Shown in pieces: positions 58,898 to 63,930 of a stretch of DNA of 64,000 nt. A program made the position numbers and the translations under genes. Source of the stretch: a virus; the IMG/VR virus record IMGVR_UViG_3300028558_000016, positions 62,001-126,000 of that record; one strand, given 5' to 3'. Within the stretch, counting starts at the first letter, position 1; each line of letters opens with the position of its first letter. The notes beneath the pieces were generated by a model. The model was not told the origin of the DNA. It made no database searches and worked only from the letters and a program-made list of their open reading frames with translations.

Positions 58898-59332
58898 ATG
58901 GGAGCACATGCAAGCGCATATTTATATTGGGGCATCGACTTCAATGATGTGTATGTAGAAAAGATCGAGAAAGAAGAATATGACATTCATGATCAAAAGA
59001 CTGGAAAGAAGACAGGTAAAAAAGGAACAGAGTCAAAGACCTATTATGTGAATAAACATAATGGAAAAAAATATGACCACGATGATTATTCTCTTGGCAT
59101 AAAAGAAAAATACATCCATAAAATGGAACAGGAGTCTGATTCAAAAATTATCGGAGTATTGGTTGGAGAAGTATCTGAACAGAATGGAGGATCTCACGAC
59201 ATCGATGACTCAATGTTGCAAAAAGCAAAAGATGAGCTTGATAAAGTTTTGTTGACACATCTTCTTACTGGAACTGGATTGATTGCAAAAGTTAAGCCGA
59301 GATTAATTTTAAACCTTTATTGGAGCTATTAA
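58898..59332 (+). CDS. Hypothetical protein
   Basis: 144 residues, not recognised. N-terminal WGIDFNDVY strand, a highly charged middle (DQKTGKKTGKKGTESKTYY) and a C-terminal helix ending LLTHLLTGTGL. It overlaps the next start by one base (TAATG). Confidence 0.45.
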   Translation: MGAHASAYLYWGIDFNDVYVEKIEKEEYDIHDQKTGKKTGKKGTESKTYYVNKHNGKKYDHDDYSLGIKEKYIHKMEQESDSKIIGVLVGEVSEQNGGSHDIDDSMLQKAKDELDKVLLTHLLTGTGLIAKVKPRLILNLYWSY

Positions 59333-59577
59333 TGAAAACAACAATAAAAATAGAAAAAGAAGACATCGTCACATCCAGATTTGGAATGAATGTCGAAGTG
59401 CAGTTGAACGAGAACACAAGCCTTGTTTTTACTCCAGAAGCTCTTGATGAACTTGTTAAGGATTATGAAGTCATCAAAGAAGAGATCGAAAGAACAAACA
59501 GCCAAATAGTGGAAAGTCTTAGGACTGCCCATGATATTAGTCAATTAGAATTTCCATTCGATGAAGTTAGGATTTGA
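59332..59577 (+). CDS. Small hypothetical protein
   Basis: 81 residues from ATG 59332. Beta strands (FGMNVEVQLNENTSLVF) then a helix (EALDELVKDYEVIKEEIERT). No family recognised. It overlaps the nucleotidase-fusion gene by 17 bases. Confidence 0.45.
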   Translation: MKTTIKIEKEDIVTSRFGMNVEVQLNENTSLVFTPEALDELVKDYEVIKEEIERTNSQIVESLRTAHDISQLEFPFDEVRI

Positions 59578-60217
59578 TTATTATATTGAAAACGGATATA
59601 AAGTATTTACAAAGGAGCATCACCTCAAACGAGGAACATGTTGCCAAAACGGTTGCAGACATTGCCCGTGGAATTTTAAACTTAAGAAAATGAACAAAGA
59701 CGATTTATTTTTTGACATGGATGGCGTAATGGCAGATTTTCATGGAAAAATTGACAAGCTCATCAAAGAGCATTATGCAGATGAAACGATCACTGAGAAA
59801 ATAGTTCCAGTAGAAGAACTAACGGAAAATATTTATGTTGAAGGACATCCAGAAAGAGAACCATTCACTGAAGCGTTTGAAAGTCTTCCTGGATTTTACA
59901 GAGATCTTGTTCCAATAGAAGGAGCAATAGAAGCGTACAAAGAACTGTACAAACACTATAATGTGTTTATTTTGTCGACTGCAAGCTGGGGAAATCCATC
60001 TTGTTTCACGGATAAACGTTTATGGGTAGAAGAACACCTTGGAGAATTTGCACACAAGCGTTTAATATTAACACACCACAAAGAACATTTTACTGGAAGA
60101 GCACTTATAGATGACAGAACAAAGAATGGAGCCATCGATTTCAAAGGAGAGCACATTCATTTCAGAACGGATAAATTTAAAGATTGGAACACAGTTTTAA
60201 AATATTTATTACCATGA
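59561..60217 (+). CDS. DUF5522 - 5'(3')-deoxyribonucleotidase fusion
   Basis: 218 residues. The first ~40 residues (YYIENGYKVFTKEHHLKRG, CCQNGCRHCPW) are the cysteine-rich DUF5522 motif, normally a separate short protein. Residues ~45-218 are a HAD phosphatase: DLFFDMDGVMADFHG (DxDGVxAD), FILSTASW (motif II Ser/Thr) and GRALIDDRTKNG (motif IV), as in NT5C-type deoxyribonucleotidases. An internal ATG at 59690 could release the phosphatase alone. It would dephosphorylate dNMPs, perhaps degrading host or modified nucleotides. Confidence 0.8.
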   Translation: MKLGFDYYIENGYKVFTKEHHLKRGTCCQNGCRHCPWNFKLKKMNKDDLFFDMDGVMADFHGKIDKLIKEHYADETITEKIVPVEELTENIYVEGHPEREPFTEAFESLPGFYRDLVPIEGAIEAYKELYKHYNVFILSTASWGNPSCFTDKRLWVEEHLGEFAHKRLILTHHKEHFTGRALIDDRTKNGAIDFKGEHIHFRTDKFKDWNTVLKYLLP

Positions 60218-60642
60218 TAAAAGAAGATGTTAAAGACACACCAGAATGTAGAAAAACAATGATTTCCTACATTGAATATCTCGAGAAGGATGGAGAATTT
60301 CTCGATAACGGTTTTCTTATTTATGTTTCAGAGAAAATTTTAAGCAAGTCTTCTTTGATAGCATTAAAGGAAGTTCTCGAAAAAGTAACTGCAAAACTCA
60401 GCATTGACGTAGACAATAAATTTAAAACAAAAGAGCAAGCTGAAGTTGCATTCAATCAAGCGAGAGATAAAGCATTTAAGCATTGCTTGATCCTTGAATT
60501 GAAACACAATGTTTCAAAAACAATTGATCTTGAAAAAATTGAAAAGAAATCTAAGGCCATGGATAAAACTGCAGGTGATGCTTTATTCGACGGTTTAGGA
60601 TCAACTATTTCGATGTTGCTTAAAAAACATATCAAAAAATAA
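60214..60642 (+). CDS. Small helical protein
   Basis: 142 residues from ATG 60214, overlapping the previous stop (ATGA). Helical throughout (FLIYVSEKILSKSSLIALKE; KAFKHCLILELKHN), ending in a basic KKHIKK tail. Not recognised. Confidence 0.45.
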   Translation: MIKEDVKDTPECRKTMISYIEYLEKDGEFLDNGFLIYVSEKILSKSSLIALKEVLEKVTAKLSIDVDNKFKTKEQAEVAFNQARDKAFKHCLILELKHNVSKTIDLEKIEKKSKAMDKTAGDALFDGLGSTISMLLKKHIKK

Positions 60643-60655
60643 AGTACATTAGCTT

Positions 60656-61024
60656 ATGAGAAGCAGCTTCATAGATTGGCTGATAGAACAACAGGAAGCA
60701 GATGGTAAAGCTGGAATACTTTCTCGTTGGGTTCTCTCTGAAATCGAATTCGAGCCTCTTGAATTCCATGACATTTTAGAGAGAATAATAAATGATCCAC
60801 ATGGAACCGTGGATGATAAAGCTGAGATGAAAGCCATCGCAGTTTATTGCTTGGTGGATTATGCTTCATTTCTTGCTGAAGAAGGAATAGGAATAAAAAT
60901 AATTGAAGATGCAGAGATCGATAAAGAAAGACTCAACATTGCTTTGAAAAATGAAAATTACGAAGAGGCCGCAAAATTAAGAGACAGATTAAATAAATTA
61001 AAAGATGGAAATAAAGAGGAGTAA
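60656..61024 (+). CDS. Protein with C-terminal UVR motif
   Basis: 122 residues. The last 30 residues (ERLNIALKNENYEEAAKLRD) match the UVR (UvrB-UvrC interaction) helical hairpin, also found in other adaptor proteins. The first 85 residues are a helical domain (SSFIDWLIEQQEADGK) of unknown type. It might dock on UvrB/UvrC or a ClpC-type partner. Overlaps the YggL-like gene by 20 bases. Confidence 0.6.
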   Translation: MRSSFIDWLIEQQEADGKAGILSRWVLSEIEFEPLEFHDILERIINDPHGTVDDKAEMKAIAVYCLVDYASFLAEEGIGIKIIEDAEIDKERLNIALKNENYEEAAKLRDRLNKLKDGNKEE

Positions 61025-61445
61025 ACACAGTCGCAGAAGAAGAAAGAAATTACACGTTGGTGAATACCAATTGTTTGGTTTTACGATTCTTATTAAAACA
61101 AAAGAAGCTGATTACAATAATCCAGATGATATTGAATTCATTCATGCGCTTGACGATGCCGTGATCGACATAATAGAGTCAGAAGGTTTATGTTGTGCAG
61201 GCGGTGGAGGAAAAGATTATACCATGTTTGCTATGTCACCAATCGGCAAGAAAAACAATGTAACAGAGGATAAAATTTCCAATGTCTTAAAAAGAGTCAA
61301 AGCTATTGACTCTGTTATAGATGCAGTCACTTTTCCCATGATAGATGCATGGCATTTTTCGGATGCAGATGATAAGAAAGAAGAGGCTCTTATATTAGAA
61401 GCGGTTAATCGTCTCGGAATAAAAGATTACAAAATAATAAAATAA
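61005..61445 (+). CDS. YggL (DUF469)-like 50S-ribosome-binding protein
   Basis: 146 residues. KRSKHSRRRRKKLHVGEYQLFGF matches the RSRRLRKKLHVGEFQELGF start of YggL, which binds the 50S subunit; the rest is an alpha/beta domain (GGGGKDYTMFAMSPIG). Longer than bacterial YggL (~105 residues). It stands directly before the tRNA-array promoter. A role in tuning host ribosomes during infection is plausible but inferred. Confidence 0.75.
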   Translation: MEIKRSKHSRRRRKKLHVGEYQLFGFTILIKTKEADYNNPDDIEFIHALDDAVIDIIESEGLCCAGGGGKDYTMFAMSPIGKKNNVTEDKISNVLKRVKAIDSVIDAVTFPMIDAWHFSDADDKKEEALILEAVNRLGIKDYKIIK

Positions 61446-61471
61446 ATTTTTTCGTTTCAAATATTGTTCCT

Positions 61472-61479
61472 ATATTTGT
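61472..61479 (+). promoter_or_regulatory. Host-type promoter box TATATTTG of the tRNA array
   Basis: TATATTTG fits the Bacteroidetes -7 element. It opens the leader region of the tRNA array. A second, late-type box TATATAG lies at 61503-61509. Confidence 0.6.
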
Positions 61480-61525
61480 AAAAGAAATTAGAAACAAAAA
61501 GATATATAGTTAATAGAATAAGCAA

Positions 61526-61615
61526 ATGACAACTACTTTAACATACACGAACAGGTTTACTGCGGATTGCGCGGATGAACAATTGTTGGGTTTGTTAAAC
61601 AGTCCGATGCGATAA
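61526..61615 (+). CDS. Threonine-rich leader peptide (putative)
   Basis: 29 codons, ATG 61526 to TAA 61615. Six of the first twelve residues are Thr (MTTTLTYTNRFT), then ADCADEQLLGLLN. Codons 21-25 lie over the left arm of a 12-bp pairing that competes with the following terminator. This is the architecture of translational attenuation leaders; protein function as such is unlikely. Confidence 0.45.
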   Translation: MTTTLTYTNRFTADCADEQLLGLLNSPMR

Positions 61616-61664
61616 AATATTTCATCAACTTTAACAAACCCGAGCTAACCACTCGGGTTTTTTT
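61588..61664 (+). promoter_or_regulatory. Attenuator-like competing hairpins before the tRNA array
   Basis: GGGTTTGTTAAA (61588-61599) is perfectly complementary to TTTAACAAACCC (61630-61641). The terminator AAACCCGAG (61636-61644) / CTCGGGTTT (61652-61660) plus T tract uses six of the same bases, so the two structures exclude each other. Confidence 0.6.
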
Positions 61665-61688
61665 GTCTTGTATCGAAGGTAATTATAC

Positions 61689-61760
61689 GGTTCTGTAGTC
61701 AAAGGGTTACGATTTTTGGTTGTCAACCAAGAGGTGCGGGTTCGAGTCCCGTCAGAATCG
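61689..61760 (+). tRNA. tRNA-Asp (GTC), divergent D arm
   Basis: Acceptor GGTTCTG/CAGAATC (one wobble), anticodon stem TTTGG/CCAAG with loop TTGTCAA (anticodon GTC), T arm GCGGG-TTCGAGT-CCCGT, discriminator G73 as expected for Asp. The D stem is only 3 bp (GTC/GAT) with loop AAAGGGTTAC. No CCA encoded. Confidence 0.75.
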
Positions 61761-61762
61761 CT

Positions 61763-61833
61763 GGAGGAAACATGGGTTCGAATCCCATACGAAATGGAAA
61801 CACATTTCGTTCGTTTAGTGGCAGGACGTCTCC
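61763..61833 (+). tRNA. Candidate permuted tRNA: 3' half precedes 5' half
   Basis: 3' part: GGAGG (61763-61767), AAAC, T arm ATGGG-TTCGAAT-CCCAT (61772-61788), acceptor strand ACGAAAT (61789-61795), G96. Linker GAAACAC. 5' part: acceptor strand ATTTCGT (61804-61810), T8, D arm GTT-TAGTGGCAG-GAC, G26, TCTCC (61829-61833). Rejoined, this gives acceptor 7/7, anticodon stem TCTCC/GGAGG 5/5 (one wobble), variable loop of 4-5 and a canonical T arm. The anticodon itself falls at the break and cannot be read. Alternative: remnants of two tandem copies. Confidence 0.55.
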
Positions 61834-61848
61834 CCGAATTGGAAGTTT

Positions 61849-61919
61849 GGTCCGGTGGCCGAGTGGTTAGGCGGAGCTCTGCAAAAGCTCATACGGCGGT
61901 TCGAATCCGTCCCGGACCT
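61849..61919 (+). tRNA. tRNA-Cys (GCA)
   Basis: Acceptor GGTCCGG/CCGGACC, D stem GCC/GGC, anticodon stem GAGCT/AGCTC with loop CTGCAAA (anticodon GCA), T arm GGCGG-TTCGAAT-CCGTC, discriminator T73 as in Cys tRNAs. No CCA encoded. Confidence 0.88.
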
Positions 61920-62038
61920 CGTGGTGTAGAAGAGTATTGTGAAAATGGAAACCGTGCAAGGTGTAACAGTAAACAAAATGCTTCGTTCGTAAATGATTGG
62001 TCACATGAATTAATTCACTTGGCCATAACTGTAAAATT
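61920..62038 (+). other. Spacer in tRNA array, possibly structured
   Basis: 119 bases without a standard tRNA or a plausible ORF. GGTC-ACA-TGAATTAATTCA-CTT-GGCC (62000-62025) can fold. The string TTCGTTCGT at 61981-61990 repeats the one in the 5' part of the permuted tRNA candidate, and a GAAAATGGAAAC string near 61940 recalls its linker, so a decayed or second permuted element is possible. Confidence 0.35.
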
Positions 62039-62112
62039 GGTGGCGTAGTTCAGCTGGTTAGAATGCCTGCCTGTCACGCAGGAGGTCACGGGTTCGAGTC
62101 CCGTCGTCACCG
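62039..62112 (+). tRNA. tRNA-Asp (GTC)
   Basis: Acceptor GGTGGCG/CGTCACC, D arm GTTC...GAAT, anticodon stem CCTGC/GCAGG with loop CTGTCAC (GTC), T arm ACGGG-TTCGAGT-CCCGT, G73. Close to the bacterial tRNA-Asp consensus; the second Asp tRNA of the array. Confidence 0.93.
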
Positions 62113-62129
62113 CAAATGTTCTTTGAAAT

Positions 62130-62203
62130 GGTCCTATGGTGGAATTGGTTAACACGTCAGTTTCTCAAACTGAAGATTACGGGTTCGATCCCCGTTGGGA
62201 CTA
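62130..62203 (+). tRNA. tRNA-Glu (CTC)
   Basis: Acceptor GGTCCTA/TGGGACT (wobbles at ends), D arm with GTGGAATTGGTTAACAC, anticodon stem TCAGT/ACTGA with loop TTCTCAA (anticodon CTC), T arm ACGGG-TTCGATC-CCCGT, A73. Confidence 0.82.
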
Positions 62204-62208
62204 CGAAT

Positions 62209-62300
62209 GAATTAAGCCGATAGACTGGTTAATGGCGCGTCGACAACGTCCGTGATAAGGTTTCCATGATGAAACTCATGCTGATCACGTAGGCTAATTC
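62209..62300 (+). ncRNA. Unidentified structured RNA element in tRNA array
   Basis: GAATTA(A)GCC at 62209-62218 pairs with GGCTAATTC at 62292-62300 (9 bp with one bulge). Inside, GTGAT pairs with ATCAC and encloses GTTTC-CATGAT-GAAAC. There is a D-arm-like stretch (ACTGGTTAATGGC) but no T-arm consensus. It has tRNA-like length (~92 bases) and sits where a tRNA would be expected. Confidence 0.4.
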
Positions 62301-62308
62301 ACTTATTT

Positions 62309-62385
62309 GGGGCCTTAGCTCAGTTGGCCAGAGCACCTGCCTTGCACGCAGGGGGTCATCGGTTCGAATCCGATAGGCTCCACCA
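62309..62385 (+). tRNA. tRNA-Ala (TGC) with encoded CCA
   Basis: Acceptor GGGGCCT/AGGCTCC (G3 faces T70, the G3:U70 alanine identity pair), D arm GCTC...GAGC, anticodon stem CCTGC/GCAGG with loop CTTGCAC (TGC), T arm ATCGG-TTCGAAT-CCGAT, A73, then CCA. Confidence 0.95.
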
Positions 62386-62449
62386 AATGATTAGTTGAAG
62401 TAGATGGAAAATCGTTCTGTTGGTAACCATTTTCCAAATTAATGTGATG

Positions 62450-62671
62450 ATGTCTCAGACTTATATCACGAACCAACAAAGAGTGGTGAACTTAAAAATC
62501 ACCGTGAGTAAAAAAGAAGATAACGTTCTTTTGATATTTAAAAACAAGAAGTCGATGATCTACCTTGAAAAAGGTGAATCAACGAAAGTTCCGATCCCAA
62601 TGATCACAACGTGTTTTACGTTGAAGAAGTTTAGATTGAAATTATCGTTCGACTTAATGTGTGAAAAATAA
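62450..62671 (+). CDS. Small protein inside the tRNA array
   Basis: 73 residues from ATG 62450 (ATG 62447 also in frame). Beta-rich N-terminal part (RVVNLKITVSKKEDNVLLIF) followed by a lysine-rich C-terminal part (TLKKFRLKLSFDL). Not recognised. It ends six bases before the next tRNA; its low-complexity codon use is like that of other phage genes. Upstream, GGAAAAT/ATTTTCC (62405-62435) forms a hairpin. Confidence 0.4.
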   Translation: MSQTYITNQQRVVNLKITVSKKEDNVLLIFKNKKSMIYLEKGESTKVPIPMITTCFTLKKFRLKLSFDLMCEK

Positions 62672-62677
62672 TTTCAC

Positions 62678-62751
62678 GCTCCTGTAGTGGAACTGGTTAA
62701 CACGTCCGCCTTTCACGCGGAAGATCGCGGGTTCGAACCCCGTCGGGAGTA
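62678..62751 (+). tRNA. tRNA-Glu (TTC)
   Basis: Acceptor GCTCCTG/CGGGAGT, anticodon stem TCCGC/GCGGA with loop CTTTCAC (TTC), T arm GCGGG-TTCGAAC-CCCGT, A73. The D arm (GTGGAACTGGTTAACAC) is nearly the same as in tRNA-Glu (CTC). Confidence 0.88.
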
Positions 62752-62756
62752 CAAAT

Positions 62757-62842
62757 GTTGCCGTATGCAAATTGGTTTAAGCGAACAGACTTTCAATCTG
62801 TGTTCCGTATGGAACGTGCGGGTTCGAACCCCGTCGGCAATA
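62757..62842 (+). tRNA. Class II tRNA with anticodon TTC
   Basis: 86 bases. Acceptor GTTGCCG/CGGCAAT, D stem TGC/GCG, anticodon stem ACAGA/TCTGT with loop CTTTCAA (anticodon TTC), long variable arm GTTCC-GTAT-GGAAC, T arm GCGGG-TTCGAAC-CCCGT, A73. A long variable arm belongs to Leu, Ser or Tyr tRNAs, while TTC is a Glu anticodon; A73 favours a Leu body. Amino-acid identity is therefore open. Confidence 0.8.
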
Positions 62843-62928
62843 CAAAAATAAAATAATAGGAGGACCCAGGCTGTGGACGCAACAAAAATGTAATTTCTCT
62901 TTACGAACAGTTTTGCAAAGAGAACGGA

Positions 62929-63720
62929 GTGGAATTTGAAATAGTAAAATCCGTAATTCCACATGATGACACAACTCTTTTCTGCTGTTCAGGAATGCAA
63001 CAGTATAAAAGCAAGTTTAAAGATCAAAATTATAAATGCACGATTTCAAACATCCAACCGTGCATCAGATTAAATGATCTTGAAGAAATAGGAGACAGCA
63101 CTCATTTCCTATACTTCAACATGATGGGATTCTTTTCTTTCAGAGAATGGACTGTGAAAAGAACAATTGATTTTTGGATGTCGTTCATTAATAAGATTGG
63201 TCTTAAAGTGGATTATGTTACAATCCATCCAGACAAAAAAGAATGGAAAGACTTTTATATTGAATACAATGTTGAAGTAAAAGAAGATCTCGAATGCACT
63301 TGGACTGATGGAGACCTTGGAGGATACTGCACAGAATTTTATGTGAACGGTATTGAGATAGGAAACATAGTCAATTGCAATGGTGATTGCATAGATGTTG
63401 GATTTGGTTTAGAAAGACTTGACATGCTTGTCAACAATAAAACAAAAGATGAGATAAGCGTGTTGAAGGAAACCATTGAAAAGATAATTGAAAGCGGTTA
63501 TGTCCCTGGACCTAAACAGCAGGGATACATCTTGAGAAAGCTTTTGAGATTGTTATATGTGAAAGGTGGAAGTATCGATCATGAATTCTTTGTCAAGGAA
63601 AAAGAAAGACAGGAACGATTGGTAAGAAAATATTCTTTGCTAAAACAAAAGCACAAAGACAAAAGCAAAGAATGGTGGTATGGAACACATGGAATTGATT
63701 TGAATGAAATGGGGCCTTAG
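62929..63720 (+). CDS. Minimal alanyl-tRNA synthetase (catalytic core only)
   Basis: 263 residues from GTG 62929, but homology-like sequence (SLYEQFCKENG) runs upstream in frame to 62893 or beyond; see the finding on its 5' end. Class II AlaRS motifs in order: SGMQQYKSKF, QPCIRLNDLEEIGDSTHFLYF (motif 1/2 region), MMGFFSFREWTVK, a TWTDGDLGGYCTEFY loop, then VGFGLERLDMLV (motif 3) and GYILRKLLRLLYVKGG. After WWYGTHGIDLNE it stops; the rest of the tRNA-recognition domain, editing domain and C-Ala domain are absent. Its stop lies inside tRNA-Ala (GGC). Confidence 0.82.
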   Translation: MEFEIVKSVIPHDDTTLFCCSGMQQYKSKFKDQNYKCTISNIQPCIRLNDLEEIGDSTHFLYFNMMGFFSFREWTVKRTIDFWMSFINKIGLKVDYVTIHPDKKEWKDFYIEYNVEVKEDLECTWTDGDLGGYCTEFYVNGIEIGNIVNCNGDCIDVGFGLERLDMLVNNKTKDEISVLKETIEKIIESGYVPGPKQQGYILRKLLRLLYVKGGSIDHEFFVKEKERQERLVRKYSLLKQKHKDKSKEWWYGTHGIDLNEMGP

Positions 63721-63785
63721 CTCATTTGGCTTAGAGCGCTTGCCTGGCAGGCAAGAGGTGACGGGTTCGAAACCCGTAGGCTCCA
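63711..63785 (+). tRNA. tRNA-Ala (GGC)
   Basis: Acceptor GGGGCCT/AGGCTCC with G3:T70, anticodon stem CTTGC/GCAAG with loop CTGGCAG (GGC), T arm GACGG/ACGGG-type with TTCGAAA loop, A73, no CCA. The AlaRS-like stop codon (TAG 63718-63720) lies within its 5' end. Confidence 0.92.
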
Positions 63786-63855
63786 CTATCGGAAAGGATC
63801 ACAACATCCCGTACGAGAAAGAACGACACAACTGTTGTGAGTTGGAAAGTTCTTC
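63786..63855 (+). other. Spacer in tRNA array
   Basis: 70 bases, no gene seen. CACAAC-T-GTTGTG (63826-63838) is a short palindrome. Nothing further recognised. Confidence 0.4.
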
Positions 63856-63927
63856 GGGATCATAGTATAAGGGCAAGTACGCATCCCGCTCAGGGATGAA
63901 ATGCAGGTTCGAATCCTGTTGGTTCTA
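63856..63927 (+). tRNA. Atypical tRNA, anticodon probably CTC (Glu-like)
   Basis: Acceptor GGGATCA/TGGTTCT has three wobbles; D arm GTA-TAAGGGCAAG-TAC; anticodon stem CATCC/GGATG with loop CGCTCAG, so position 33 is G in place of the near-universal U; T arm GCAGG-TTCGAAT-CCTGT; A73. The anticodon reads CTC if the 7-base loop is right. Confidence 0.65.
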
Positions 63928-63930
63928 CAA

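Noticed and set aside
61588-61664. T-box riboswitch before the tRNAs
   Set aside because: No T-box consensus bulge or specifier loop is seen; the competing pairs and short ORF fit a leader-peptide attenuator better.
61716-62048. 110-codon open frame across the tRNA region
   Set aside because: It runs through tRNA-Asp, the permuted tRNA candidate and tRNA-Cys; its apparent protein is tRNA sequence.
62713-62974. Minus-strand open frames opposite two tRNAs and the AlaRS start
   Set aside because: They are the reverse complements of tRNA T arms (repeated RRGSNP-type peptides), a common artefact.
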